Under the pieces are notes generated by a model. The model saw nothing but the letters and a program-made list of their open reading frames with translations, did no database searches and was not told where the DNA came from. The position numbers were made by a program, and so were the translations under genes. A DNA stretch of 41,039 nt from Deltaproteobacteria bacterium. GTDB lineage: Bacteria; Desulfobacterota; DSM-4660; Desulfatiglandales; HGW-15. The DNA lies in the NCBI GenBank assembly GCA_016930835.1, contig JAFGGA010000010.1, positions 1-41,039 on the forward strand. Direction: 5' to 3'. Positions within the stretch are counted from its first letter, which is position 1. Each line of letters starts with the position of its first letter. Below, piece by piece: positions 1-8,884 of the stretch.

Positions 1-192
1 ATTTGGTTTGTGCAAATCCTTTAATAACAGGAAACCCAGGTGGTTTTTCAAGTATTTTTTATTCACTCATGCAAGATTGAGGTAATAATCCAAAAACCCG
101 AATATGAATATCGCTTGACTAATATCAATTTTATTGCATAATCATGAATGAACAATATCATTTTTATCAAATGTATTTCAATAAACTGAAAT

Positions 193-369
193 AATTCAGG
201 TTTTTCTAAATCTAAACGATTGGATTCCGCGATCAAGTCGCGGAATGACCGTGCAAAAACCAGAGGTAATCATTTGCAGTCGCGTAACCAAAACTGGGCT
301 GGTCATTCCGCGACTTGATCGCGGAATCCATAGGTACGCGCCAAGTCCTTCAAAAATCTAAAATGATAC
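193..369. repeat. 177-bp palindromic repeat element, copy 1
   Basis: The element contains two inverted arms, GATTCCGCGATCAAGTCGCG at 222-241 and its complement at about 309-328, around a short spacer. The whole 177 bp is present again in reverse orientation at 26396-26572 with roughly 13 differences by eye. The homology extends past the palindrome arms on both sides, so this is a defined element rather than a chance hairpin. It ends about 20 bases before the next gene. The rest of 1-390 is AT-rich and shows no coding signal. Confidence 0.85.
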
Positions 370-390
370 AATAAACCTAATTTTTCAATC

Positions 391-1023
391 ATGAAATATC
401 TTAACACAACCATTATCATATCGCTCGCATTCTTGATCTCCTATTGTGGCGTTCATCGTGTGGATTACGATATCGGCCTTTATGAGGTAAATAAATCTTT
501 TATCAAAAATGGAAATCAGGCTGAACACAAAACAATAGCATTCCAGGAGCATGCAAAAATCGAATACAACTTTAAAGATGAAACCATTCAAATGATATGG
601 AGACCGACATCTTCTCGTTTTTTTTTCACCCTTACGAACAAAACCGATCAACCCATTATGCTTATCTGGGATAAGGTACGATACATTGATGAAAGCGATA
701 CGCGTATACCCGTTATTCATTCTGGAATACCATATCATGATCGATACAACCCGCAACGATCCATGAAGATTGCCGGAGGTTCATCGATTTCCGACTTCAT
801 CTTACCCGCGGACCATGTTTACTATGTGAGTCAAAAATTCGGTGGCGACTGGCGTGAAATGCCGCTTTTTGCCGACTTAAGCGTCATTTCCGCGCAAGAA
901 TTATCCGATAAGGCCGAAAAAAATATCGGCCGAACCATTCAAGTCTTTATGCCTATTGAAATAGAAGATATTCACATTGAATATATTTTTCTATTTAAGA
1001 TTCACGATTTTTGGATTAAGTAG
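391..1023 (+). CDS. hypothetical protein, possible lipoprotein
   Basis: This 210-residue protein is not recognised. The N-terminus (residues 1-20) is a short hydrophobic segment ending in LISYC, which resembles a lipoprotein signal peptide, although Tyr before the Cys is atypical of the lipobox. The remainder is polar and mixed, with no catalytic motif I can name; the middle section (about 70-150) has the look of a beta-rich envelope domain. The ATG at 391 lacks a clear Shine-Dalgarno sequence. A palindromic repeat ends just upstream, so the gene probably has its own weak promoter in the AT-rich spacer. Its strand differs from the large catabolic region and no operon partner is evident. It is probably a real gene of unknown function in the cell envelope. 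Confidence 0.6.
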   Translation: MKYLNTTIIISLAFLISYCGVHRVDYDIGLYEVNKSFIKNGNQAEHKTIAFQEHAKIEYNFKDETIQMIWRPTSSRFFFTLTNKTDQPIMLIWDKVRYIDESDTRIPVIHSGIPYHDRYNPQRSMKIAGGSSISDFILPADHVYYVSQKFGGDWREMPLFADLSVISAQELSDKAEKNIGRTIQVFMPIEIEDIHIEYIFLFKIHDFWIK

Positions 1024-1355
1024 TGGTCATAAAGAAATACCCCAAAATTCTTCCCCCTTGAAGGGGGTAGGTTGGGGCCAATATTGTTGACTTAAACCCC
1101 TAACCAAGACCCGGAAGCATCTGATGTCATTCCGACGGAGGCCGGAATCCAGGTCTTTCAAAGCCTTCCGGACCACGACCTCAGTTTATCCCGTCCTCGA
1201 TACGGGTCCGGCGTGACGGATTGGCCGACAAGATTTCTCTTATGCCGATATCATTGTCCTCTAATCCCCTTCAGCCTAAGGAGGAGGATGAATGGATAAA
1301 CAATAAGCAAATGGATTTGCGTTTGTTGAGGGCCGATGAAACCTTTGGAACCTGC
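1024..1355. repeat. intergenic palindromic repeats
   Basis: The spacer holds two repeat types. At about 1044-1078 there is a CCCC/GGGG hairpin centred on CCCCCTTGAAGGGGG, a type that recurs near 26052, 36604, 39211 and 40818. At 1121-1147 there is a CATTCCGACGGAGGCCGGAATCC-like palindrome, followed to about 1218 by a further GTCCTCGATACGGGTCCGGC section. The open frame running through this spacer into the next gene from 1221 is mostly repeat sequence and is not credited as coding. Confidence 0.6.
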
Positions 1356-1985
1356 ATGGTCAATCAAATCAAAACATTAATCATTATTTTCTTCTTCCTC
1401 GCCTCCCCTGTGACTTTATACGGCCAAAAAAAATATAATGATTGTGACGATTCCATTGTCAAAGAGATCTCCATTGATAAAGATCTTTATTCTGAATTCT
1501 TTGATACCTCTGAAGCATCCTATCCCTGGTATATCATTCGCAATGATGACGGGACATTTGAATCCATTCTAGATAAAGAAATAACCCAAGAAGACATCAC
1601 CCCCATAGAGCACACCTCCAATTGTGTTTCAACGCATCAGGGGGAGCACATCATGCATTTTTGCGATGCTGTCCTAAAAGAATCAGACCATCTAGAGCTC
1701 ATCATTCACGGGGGTCTGCCTGCTTACGCAAGTTCATTGATGATTCAGATAGATCAATTGGAATTTAAGTGTTTTTTCATGGCGGTTTATCCAAGCCCAG
1801 TTTTCAATCTAAAATGGAAGATCCTATCCAAAGAACTTAAAATAAAAACCAAGGACTTTAAAAAGGGTGACAAATTATACGGCTGGCTATCCGTTGAATT
1901 TGATGAAACCGGAACTTATCAAGGAAAATCAACCAAAGAAAAATACAAGATTGAGGGGTATTTGAAACCCACCATAAAAAATTAG
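1356..1985 (+). CDS. hypothetical secreted protein
   Basis: No family is recognised. The open frame extends upstream to 1221, but that part lies in repeat-derived sequence. The ATG at 1356 starts a typical Sec signal peptide: charged MVNQIK, a hydrophobic core (residues 7-19), then a polar segment ending near YGQ. The mature protein is about 185 residues, polar and acidic, with several Cys (including CDD early in the mature part and CVSTH and HFCD further on) that could form disulfides in the periplasm. Residues 170-205 look beta-rich. The Shine-Dalgarno is weak (GGAA upstream). It is flanked by palindromic repeats on both sides and has no operon partner. An exported protein is the most that can be inferred. 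Confidence 0.55.
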   Translation: MVNQIKTLIIIFFFLASPVTLYGQKKYNDCDDSIVKEISIDKDLYSEFFDTSEASYPWYIIRNDDGTFESILDKEITQEDITPIEHTSNCVSTHQGEHIMHFCDAVLKESDHLELIIHGGLPAYASSLMIQIDQLEFKCFFMAVYPSPVFNLKWKILSKELKIKTKDFKKGDKLYGWLSVEFDETGTYQGKSTKEKYKIEGYLKPTIKN

Positions 1986-2020
1986 TAACATTTTAGCTAT
2001 TTTCAAAACATCTAAACAAC

Positions 2021-2203
2021 TGGATTCCGCGATCAAGTCGCGGAATGACCTCTCTACCGCGTCGGGCGTGGTGCAGGCAGGCAGAAAAGGGGAAATCATA
2101 AAGAAAAATAAAATACGTGCTTCATAAAGATATAGCGATAGTCAGGTCAAACGTCATTCCGCAGCCCCTCATCAAGTGCGGGGCAGGCTTGATCGCGGAA
2201 TCC
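2021..2203. repeat. diverged palindromic repeat of the same family
   Basis: The left arm GGATTCCGCGATCAAGTCGC and the following GGAATGACC match the 193-369 element. The right arm near 2188-2203 (CTTGATCGCGGAATCC) is interrupted by an inserted GC-rich palindrome (CCCCTCATCAAGTGCGGGG). The approximately 100-bp centre is unrelated to that of the 193-369 copy, so this copy shares only the ends. Confidence 0.7.
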
Positions 2204-2281
2204 AAGCCTTGCATCTCATCATTTTCAAAAAGCTAAACTGTTACAAAAATGAATATTTCATGATCAGGAGGGCTATAGGCT

Positions 2282-2641
2282 ATGAGAAATCCCATAGGGT
2301 ATGTTCTAATGGTTATCGGATTATTTGGCATCATTTATTCTATTAGTGAGTTTTGGCAATTTATTCAAGATCCCATGAGTTTCGAGATGTATGTGAATCT
2401 CTCATCATTTACTGAAGAGGCCCGAACAATAAAGAGCCATGCCGGCGATTTCATCATCCCCGTATCGGTGTTTCAAACATTCGTTTATTTCATGGCATTC
2501 TTGATCTTGATGGTATTGCTGAGTCTTTCAAAGCTTTTTCTAAAGCTTGGCGTTCAATTTTTAGCGCCCAAAATAGATGACATCGTGGAAAAATTGGGCC
2601 GCAATATCAGGGATCGACTACCCACCATACCACCTAAATAA
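2282..2641 (+). CDS. small two-helix inner-membrane protein
   Basis: This 119-residue protein is not assignable to a named family. It has two membrane segments, residues about 6-26 (GYVLMVIGLFGIIYSISEFW) and about 64-90, joined by a 35-residue polar loop, followed by a charged amphipathic tail with the repeated pattern of Lys, Asp and Glu (KIDDIVEKLGRN). The start is well supported: AGGAGG lies about 11 bases before the ATG. It converges on the CoA-transferase gene across a palindromic repeat. Nothing in the sequence suggests a catalytic role; a membrane anchor or accessory subunit is possible, but this is inference only. Confidence 0.65.
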   Translation: MRNPIGYVLMVIGLFGIIYSISEFWQFIQDPMSFEMYVNLSSFTEEARTIKSHAGDFIIPVSVFQTFVYFMAFLILMVLLSLSKLFLKLGVQFLAPKIDDIVEKLGRNIRDRLPTIPPK

Positions 2642-2759
2642 TGTATTATGAATAAAATGGAAAATGCGGAATGCATTCTTCACGGATCTCGCGTGGATAG
2701 ATGTAGGCAAGGAGTGATCAGATTTTCATTTCAAACGCTGGAGACCAGAAGAACTCTGG

Positions 2760-2780
2760 ATGCCGGATCAAGTCCGGCAT
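2760..2780. repeat. palindrome between convergent genes, possible terminator
   Basis: Perfect 8-bp arms ATGCCGGA and TCCGGCAT flank a TCAAG loop. It lies between the convergent membrane-protein and CoA-transferase genes, and the last codons and stop of the minus-strand gene fall inside it. It could act as a bidirectional stop even without a long T run. It belongs to the TCCGGATCAAGTCCGGA class that recurs in the window. Confidence 0.6.
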
Positions 2781-4090
2781 GATAAATTGGGATTTTTTGG
2801 AGGCAAAATCTTTGGAATCCGTTTTAATACATCCGGTGTGGGGATGGTTCCAATGATACCGTCTTTTTCCAGCCCAGTAATCTCATCCTTTGTCATGCCC
2901 AATAATTCGCCGTAAACATAGGTATTATGTTCCCCGAGATCCGGGGCCCTCAGGCGAGTCTTAAGGGGTGTCTTGGATAAATTGATGCCGCGCCCTTTAC
3001 AGATATATTCCCCAAACCCTGGTCGAGGATCATTGATCTTGTCCCAAAATCCTCGTGCTTCCAGATGCGGATCATCAAGCAGATCGATAGCGGTCAAAGC
3101 CGCCCCGGCCGCGATATCCTTTTTTTGCAACAGGGCCATCAATTCTTTACGATCGTGTTGTCTTGTCCAGTCCGCAATGATCTCATCGATTTCCTTGCTG
3201 TGTTTCAGGCGACCGGCGCCATCCAAATATTTCGGTTCAGCTGCCAGATCGAGCCGGTCCATGACCTGACAAAAGATCTCCCATTCCGTATCGCTCCTGA
3301 TTGCGATAGTGATCCAGGAATCCCGGCCTTTACAAGGATAACAATTGTGAGGGGCGTAAACCGGGTGGTTATTGGCCTTTGGACCTGGAACCCGTTTGTT
3401 CATGCTGTAGTCCATAACCAGATCACCGATACAACCGGTCAGTAGCTCCCGCTGGGAGATCACCACATGCGATCCCTCTCCTGTTTTTCGACGATGACGA
3501 AGGGCCGCCAGCGCAAATCCGGCGGCTACGGTACCGGATAGTGGATCCGGGATATTGGTAGCCGTAAACATCCCGATTTCATCCTCATAATCCGAAACGG
3601 AACGAAGACCACTGGTAAAGGCCAATATCTCCGCGTTAGAACCATATGTACGTTCAGGACCGGTATCACCCTGACTGGAGACGGATAAAAGAATAATTTT
3701 TGGATTGGCCTCTTGAAGCACGTTATATGGTATTCCCAATTTTTCCAAGACCCCTATCCTGAAATTTTCAACAACGATATCGCTTTTTTTTACTAACTTA
3801 AGAAAAACATCACGCCCTTTGGTTTGGGAGAGATCCAGGGTGATGCAAAGCTTATTTCGATGCCGTCTTAAATGAAGCATGCCTCGATTCCAAGGTTCCT
3901 CACCCAATTCATTATGCAAATACAATTGGCCCTGGGTAACAATCCTATCCGGGTCCGGGTGTTGGCATGACTCGATTTTAATCACCTCCGCGCCCATATC
4001 CCCCAGGAGTTGTGCACACATGGCGCCGGCCCAAAACATGGAAAGGTCCAAGACCCTTAGTTTTAATGTCTGTTCTTCGTTTTTTGTCAT
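2768..4090 (-). CDS. family III CoA-transferase (CaiB/BaiF), catalytic partner
   Basis: Family III CoA-transferases move CoA between carboxylic acids through an aspartyl-CoA mixed anhydride. The protein shows the family start (LRVLDLSMFWAGAMCAQLLGDMGAEVIKIE, quoted here as a motif region at about residues 10-40), a KGRDVFLKLVKKSDIVVENFR block, and the catalytic region ending in TGEGSHVVISQ. The likely catalytic Asp is D182 in IPDPLSG. I choose the ATG at 4090, one base after the stop of the upstream paralogue and with AAGGGA nine bases before it; a TTG nine bases upstream is the alternative. At 440 residues it is slightly longer than typical for the family. Its partner immediately upstream lacks the Asp, suggesting a heteromeric enzyme of the BbsEF type. 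The last gene of the unit; its stop codon sits in a palindrome. Confidence 0.9.
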   Translation of the reverse strand: MTKNEEQTLKLRVLDLSMFWAGAMCAQLLGDMGAEVIKIESCQHPDPDRIVTQGQLYLHNELGEEPWNRGMLHLRRHRNKLCITLDLSQTKGRDVFLKLVKKSDIVVENFRIGVLEKLGIPYNVLQEANPKIILLSVSSQGDTGPERTYGSNAEILAFTSGLRSVSDYEDEIGMFTATNIPDPLSGTVAAGFALAALRHRRKTGEGSHVVISQRELLTGCIGDLVMDYSMNKRVPGPKANNHPVYAPHNCYPCKGRDSWITIAIRSDTEWEIFCQVMDRLDLAAEPKYLDGAGRLKHSKEIDEIIADWTRQHDRKELMALLQKKDIAAGAALTAIDLLDDPHLEARGFWDKINDPRPGFGEYICKGRGINLSKTPLKTRLRAPDLGEHNTYVYGELLGMTKDEITGLEKDGIIGTIPTPDVLKRIPKILPPKNPNLSCRT

Positions 4091-4091
4091 A

Positions 4092-5264
4092 TCAGACAAT
4101 CCCTTTTTGTTTTAGTTGCATCATATCTTCCTGACCATATCCCAACCACCCGCAAATAATTTCATCATTATGCTCGCCTAGAAGAGGGGCCCGCCCATGG
4201 ACCCATTTTATGTCACCCATCGTGGCAAAGGCACCCGGGTAGGCTAATTTACCGGCGACAGGATGTTCAATTTCCAGAAAATAATGATGGGCCTTATATT
4301 GTTCGGAAAGGAAAAGGTCTTCGACGTCGGCAAGAAAGCCGGTTGTCACACGGTTTTTTTGCATAAGATCATAGATCTCCGATTTTTTCATGTCACATAA
4401 TTTGGACATAATAATGGCGTTTAATTCTTCCGCATTTTCACTGCGTTTTTTCATATCAATAAAACGCTCATCATTTTCCAGTTCAGGCATGCCCAATGCC
4501 TTTGTAAGGCGCGGCCATTCATGGGGAAACGCGCGTATATAAAACCAGCCGTCACTGCATGGCAGCAACATAGGCGCCAGTCTTCGACGAATATCCTCAC
4601 CTCTTGCGAGAGCAGCTTCGATTGTAATAAAATCATCATGCAATAAAGTCTCCTGAATGGACACCTCAACCTTCTGGCCCTCACCCATATTTTCAGCGTG
4701 ATAAAGGGCGGCCAGACTTCCGAAAAAGGCCGATGCGCCCGCCCTATAATAAATAATGTGCCCGCCCATTTTAATGGGTTCCCGATCCGGGCTGCCCTGT
4801 TGAAGCATCATGCCGCTGACCGCTTCCACGACGATATCTTCCGCTTGATAATGGGCGTAGGGACCGTTTTCACCAAAGGGTGTAATCATGGTAAAAACCA
4901 ATGAAGGATGAACCCGGGACAAAGCACCATAACCCAAATCCAGCTGATCCAAAACTCCATGGCCAAGATCTTCTACGATGATATCCGCCTGTTTTACGAG
5001 CTTAAGAAATATGTCCCGGCCCTCTTTTTGGGTAATGTCCAGGGTGATTCCCTTTTTACCCATGTTTAGATATAAAAATAGACCGCTCTTTTCCGGGTGT
5101 GGTTCATCATTGGGAAAAGGCCCCATGTACCTGGATCGTTCCCCTTTGTTCGGCGGTTCGATCTTGATGACGTCGGCGCCAAGCGCGACCATCATCTTAG
5201 TACAGGCGGAAGCGCTGATATGCTCGCTTAATTCCAGGACGGTGATGTCATTTAAAAATGTCAT
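4092..5264 (-). CDS. family III CoA-transferase (CaiB/BaiF) homologue lacking the catalytic Asp
   Basis: This is a full-length (390 residues) CaiB/BaiF-family protein with the usual N-terminal block (VLELSEHISASACTKMMVAL), the GRDIFLKLVKQADIIVEDL block and a GEGQKVEVSIQE segment. Counting back from GEG without gaps, the position of the catalytic Asp (D182 in the downstream paralogue) is Y172. The protein is therefore probably not active alone; known heteromeric enzymes of this family pair one active and one inactive subunit, and translational coupling to the next gene (TGA, one base, ATG) supports a shared complex. AGGA lies close before the ATG. An independent role, such as a divergent transferase using another nucleophile, cannot be excluded. 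Confidence 0.88.
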   Translation of the reverse strand: MTFLNDITVLELSEHISASACTKMMVALGADVIKIEPPNKGERSRYMGPFPNDEPHPEKSGLFLYLNMGKKGITLDITQKEGRDIFLKLVKQADIIVEDLGHGVLDQLDLGYGALSRVHPSLVFTMITPFGENGPYAHYQAEDIVVEAVSGMMLQQGSPDREPIKMGGHIIYYRAGASAFFGSLAALYHAENMGEGQKVEVSIQETLLHDDFITIEAALARGEDIRRRLAPMLLPCSDGWFYIRAFPHEWPRLTKALGMPELENDERFIDMKKRSENAEELNAIIMSKLCDMKKSEIYDLMQKNRVTTGFLADVEDLFLSEQYKAHHYFLEIEHPVAGKLAYPGAFATMGDIKWVHGRAPLLGEHNDEIICGWLGYGQEDMMQLKQKGIV

Positions 5265-5340
5265 GGTTTCCTCAAAATCGATGTACGCTGGTATTATCCA
5301 GGATGATTCAAAATGATACAGGCAAAATCCGTAACCAGCA

Positions 5341-6624
5341 TCAACCCTTTCGTTCTTTTATGATCTCGATAAGCGCCTGCAGTTTTAAATCAACCGAGGC
5401 CTCGTTGTAATACCTTGGATCCGTATGGTCCGCTTCAATAACCGCCACCGGTATGCCGTATCTTTTCTCAATCAGCTTGGCCATATCATATTCCTGCATT
5501 GACCATGGACGGCAACTCCTGGGTGAATGGAGGATCGCCCCATCTATTTCATAACCGTCAACATATTCATGGACCTCTTCTCTCATCTTGAAATCAAGCG
5601 TCCTCGTGTAACCCCGGGTGGTCACATTCCAGGCTATAAAGGTTAAAGGATCATCATCGGTCCCGAATCCGTCAGGAGGAAAAAGCCCTCTTGCATGGGG
5701 ACCCACTCCGCCAAAGCCGTAACCTGATGTGGCCAGGCAGATATCCTGGGGCGCCATCCACCTGCTCATCTTACCTACTGCGTACCAGGGAAAATTTCCA
5801 CGCCACATCAATCTGTATTTTTCATCAGGAAGAGCCACAATCCCGTTCTTTACCCTATCCTTTATTTCCAGGAGCATCTCCTCATAAAACTCCACGAGTT
5901 CCTGATTTCTAAGCTGGTTGTAAGGACCCATGGCTATCATCTGGTCGAATGCGCTCATAATAGCCGGTTTTCTTTTACAAAGCTCATCAATCTCAGCACG
6001 GATCTCGGCGATCCTTCTCATTCTTCCGAAAACGATATTATTCAGGGCATCCCAGTTATAAGGCCTGCCCGTGTTCTCTTCGATAAAAGTGATAAAATCT
6101 TGAAGCTGCGACCTGGTGTATTCAACGGTCTTCATGTAGGTCTCATCATCGTCGTCATATATAAAGGGACAGTCAACGCCAAACATGGGGACGTCGAAAA
6201 TGCGTCTCAGACTATCCGCCCATTGGACCATCGCGGGACAGGTGTTTCCGGCCCATATAAAATCCGGCTTGGGCACTCGGTATCTTTCATGATCCTCCCG
6301 CCACTGGCCTTCCACAATATAAAGAGCGGATCCTACGTTAATCCTTGTATAGGAGCAGGTATCCGTCGGCCAGCCCTCTTTTTCCGCCTTATCAATATAA
6401 TACATGTGCTCCTGTCCGGCAGAAATCCTCGCGGCCTGATTTTCGGTATGAAAACTCGCGACATCCTGCGCGGCCAATATCTCAAAAGGACTCGCCCCCA
6501 CACACCAGCAAACCTTTCTGCCTTCAGAGGGGGCCCGCCGAATGTCTTCGTAAAATTTGTCCATCATGCCTGATATTTGTGCCGTGCATTTTAAACGATT
6601 ATATCTTTTGCGCTGTTCTTCCAT
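5341..6624 (-). CDS. 2-hydroxyacyl-CoA dehydratase subunit (HgdB/BcrB-like)
   Basis: The protein belongs to the 2-hydroxyglutaryl-CoA dehydratase/benzoyl-CoA reductase subunit family. These subunits each hold a [4Fe-4S] cluster and, after injection of one high-potential electron by an ATPase activator, dehydrate 2-hydroxyacyl-CoA through ketyl radicals. Family features include CWCVGASPFEIL near residue 39, and likely cluster ligands C90 (TDTCSYTR), C129 (GNTCP) and C371 (PRSCRPW). The C-terminus has VIEADHTDPR, the usual substrate and fold segment. At 427 residues the length is normal. AGGAG precedes the ATG, and two bases separate it from the partner subunit upstream. The substrate cannot be read from sequence. 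Confidence 0.9.
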   Translation of the reverse strand: MEEQRKRYNRLKCTAQISGMMDKFYEDIRRAPSEGRKVCWCVGASPFEILAAQDVASFHTENQAARISAGQEHMYYIDKAEKEGWPTDTCSYTRINVGSALYIVEGQWREDHERYRVPKPDFIWAGNTCPAMVQWADSLRRIFDVPMFGVDCPFIYDDDDETYMKTVEYTRSQLQDFITFIEENTGRPYNWDALNNIVFGRMRRIAEIRAEIDELCKRKPAIMSAFDQMIAMGPYNQLRNQELVEFYEEMLLEIKDRVKNGIVALPDEKYRLMWRGNFPWYAVGKMSRWMAPQDICLATSGYGFGGVGPHARGLFPPDGFGTDDDPLTFIAWNVTTRGYTRTLDFKMREEVHEYVDGYEIDGAILHSPRSCRPWSMQEYDMAKLIEKRYGIPVAVIEADHTDPRYYNEASVDLKLQALIEIIKERKG

Positions 6625-6626
6625 TC

Positions 6627-7766
6627 TTATTCTCCTTTTATCAACTCCACAAATGCCTGGATCCGGGTCTTAATCGGATCAAAGGAAGTCACCTCATGCT
6701 CCGTTTCAATGAGTAATTCGGGGATTCCGGCGTCACGGCATGCATAACGGACCCATGGATAGATATGACAATGGGCCTCGCAAAATTTCGTGATGATATT
6801 GATGATGCCGCCGGCCCGGCTTTTTTCGACCATGTTCACCAGGTATTGCCCCAGATCATTGGACGGGTCCTGGGTCGTAGGGCATGGAGGGACCATGTCG
6901 ATATACCGATCCGCAAGGGCCTCCAACGGATCGTTTCCATCTGAAACCCTGGTCAGAAAATATCTCGATCCCACATACAGGTCATCATCGACAACACAAC
7001 CACCGACATCCTCAATGATATCCAGTATCTCCTCGGGCATCTCGCCGCAGAGACTCCCGGAGAGGATTATTTTTACCCTTTCATCCTCGGAAAATGAATC
7101 AGTCCGAATTTCGGAGAGGAGATCTTTCAGCAGTTGGTTGTGCTCTTCCTTGGGCATCTGCATTCCGGCCAGGATAATGTGCTGCATCTGGCCTGCCTTC
7201 ATAATGCCGGGATGTCTTCTTCTCATTTCATACAATTCCGCCATCAGGTCACTATTTTCATTGTATATCTCGATACTCCGGTGTAAGGCATCCACCGTGA
7301 TCTCCTTACCCCAAAAATCTTCCAGGCTGCCCTTGAGCTTCTTTAATTCCTCCAGAAGCCTTTGTTTTGTCTGTTTTTGTTTAAGGATCTTGGGGAACCA
7401 TATAGGCTTGATATATTTTATATTGTGGGCATTTAGCTTAATGATATCGACCGAACCCCTGATTTCATGACAGCAGTCATGTATCACCATACCATCCAGA
7501 AAATCCAGCTTCCCCTTGCATGCAAGATCCGTGACCCCACGAACCGGACCGCACATGTATGACTGCCAATGTTGCGCACCCAGCGTTATAGGCTCTCTTC
7601 CGTTAAAAAGGATGACAGGCAATATATCCAGGGCATGAATCATCTCTTCGGGCACATAAAGCCCCCAGCATCCGATGATCTTTTTCCCGGTCTCTTTCTT
7701 CCATTCCTCCAGTCTCTCGTAATACGGCTGTGAGTTCATTTTATCAAACAGACTAAGTGTTTTCAT
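6627..7766 (-). CDS. 2-hydroxyacyl-CoA dehydratase subunit (HgdA/BcrC-like)
   Basis: This second subunit of the dehydratase (379 residues) has the family signature GCWGLYVPEEMIHALDILPV at about 32-51, then likely cluster ligands C72 (YMCGPVRG), C98 or C99 (HDCCHEIRG) and C329 (KFCEAHCHIYP), and the closing motif ETEHE...R..AFVELI. It is co-transcribed with the following subunit (2-base gap), as expected for a heterodimer. GGAG lies nine bases before the ATG. The gene follows the ABC importer genes in the same unit, which suggests that the imported compound or a product of it is the dehydratase substrate. Benzoyl-CoA reductase is less likely because only one ASKHA activator gene is present. 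Confidence 0.9.
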   Translation of the reverse strand: MKTLSLFDKMNSQPYYERLEEWKKETGKKIIGCWGLYVPEEMIHALDILPVILFNGREPITLGAQHWQSYMCGPVRGVTDLACKGKLDFLDGMVIHDCCHEIRGSVDIIKLNAHNIKYIKPIWFPKILKQKQTKQRLLEELKKLKGSLEDFWGKEITVDALHRSIEIYNENSDLMAELYEMRRRHPGIMKAGQMQHIILAGMQMPKEEHNQLLKDLLSEIRTDSFSEDERVKIILSGSLCGEMPEEILDIIEDVGGCVVDDDLYVGSRYFLTRVSDGNDPLEALADRYIDMVPPCPTTQDPSNDLGQYLVNMVEKSRAGGIINIITKFCEAHCHIYPWVRYACRDAGIPELLIETEHEVTSFDPIKTRIQAFVELIKGE

Positions 7767-7849
7767 TATACGATCTCCATTTTACTAACTCTATATTGAC
7801 ATGATCATGAATCTACTCATAAAAAATTTGACATCCCTGTCGTTAACAT

Positions 7850-8884
7850 CTATCTCTCCAGCTTCAGGATTGTTTCCTGTCTTACGACATCAATCCGTGA
7901 TGCATCCTGGCCTGTGTATAAATGACACGCGACATAATGACCCGGCCGGACTTCCTTAAAATGCGGAGCAATTTCCCTGCAATCGCTGAAAACAGCCGGA
8001 CAACGGGGATGAAAAGGACATCCCGGCGGCGGATTGAGAGGGGACCCCACCTCACCGCGCAGGACAATCTTAAACCCCGCTCCGGGTTTTGTCATGATAC
8101 TTGAAGCGATAAGTCCCTGGGTATAGGGATGCAGTGGTTCGGTGCACAGGATTCCTGATGGGGCCTGCTCAACGATATGACCCAGGTACATGATTGCAAT
8201 CTCGTGACTCATGAAGCGGATGGTACTGAAATCATGGGCTATGACCAGGAAGCTTATGCCGAATTCCTCGGAAAGGTCCTTCAATAAATTCATGATGCCC
8301 GATCGCATGGAAACATCAATGGAGGAGACCGGTTCATCCAGCACGATCATCTTTGGATTGGCGCTCAAAGCGCGGGCAATGGCTATGCGCTGACGTTGCC
8401 CGCCGCTGAACTCATGAGGAAAGAGGTTCGCATCCTCGGGTCGTAGCCCGACATTCTGGAGAAGCTCGGAAACCCTGTTCTCGGCATCTTTCTTTGAAAT
8501 CCTCATGTTAATAATAAGTGGTTCGGATACGATATCCTTAACCCTCATACGCGGGTTTAAAGAGCTCGACGGATCCTGGAACACCGCCTGGGTCCTCTGC
8601 TTGTATCTTCTTCGGTGCCAGGCGCTTAATTGCGTGATGTCACGGCCTTCCCAGGTTATTTTTCCATCGGTCGGATTTTCAAGGAGCAAGAGCATCCTGG
8701 CTGTAGTCGTTTTTCCGCATCCGGATTCACCCGCCAGGGCAAGGCTACGCCCCTGGAATATCTGAAACGAGATATCGTCAACGGCCTTCACATAGGCGAC
8801 AGGTCGTCTGAAAATCCCCTTTGTAATCGGAAAATATTTTTTTAGATGGCTAACCTTTATTATCGGTGCTTCATTGTCCATCAT
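7850..8884 (-). CDS. ABC importer ATPase, DppF/OppF type (system A)
   Basis: This is the second nucleotide-binding subunit of a peptide/nickel-type ABC importer, powering uptake at the inner face of the cytoplasmic membrane. Motifs: Walker A GESGCGKTTTARMLL near residue 54, a Q-loop in AVFQDPSSSLNPRMRV, signature SGGQRQRIAIARAL, Walker B MIVLDEPVSSIDV, and H-loop LVIAHD. The C-terminal oligopeptide extension (about 270-344) has the CPFHPRCP motif and further Cys that may hold a cluster or disulfide in this family. The start overlaps the stop of the upstream ATPase gene (ATGA). It is the last transporter gene before the dehydratase genes. Confidence 0.93.
   Translation of the reverse strand: MMDNEAPIIKVSHLKKYFPITKGIFRRPVAYVKAVDDISFQIFQGRSLALAGESGCGKTTTARMLLLLENPTDGKITWEGRDITQLSAWHRRRYKQRTQAVFQDPSSSLNPRMRVKDIVSEPLIINMRISKKDAENRVSELLQNVGLRPEDANLFPHEFSGGQRQRIAIARALSANPKMIVLDEPVSSIDVSMRSGIMNLLKDLSEEFGISFLVIAHDFSTIRFMSHEIAIMYLGHIVEQAPSGILCTEPLHPYTQGLIASSIMTKPGAGFKIVLRGEVGSPLNPPPGCPFHPRCPAVFSDCREIAPHFKEVRPGHYVACHLYTGQDASRIDVVRQETILKLER

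Noticed and set aside
1221-1355. 45-codon N-terminal extension of the secreted protein
   Set aside because: It partly overlaps repeat-derived sequence and would bury the signal peptide; the ATG at 1356 is preferred.
193-2203. CRISPR array
   Set aside because: The repeated segments are inverted palindromes with irregular spacing rather than direct repeats with regular unique spacers.
5341-7766. Class I benzoyl-CoA reductase (BcrBC)
   Set aside because: The subunits fit the wider family, but only one ASKHA activator (HgdC-like) is present where the reductase needs two different ones, so a 2-hydroxyacyl-CoA dehydratase is preferred.
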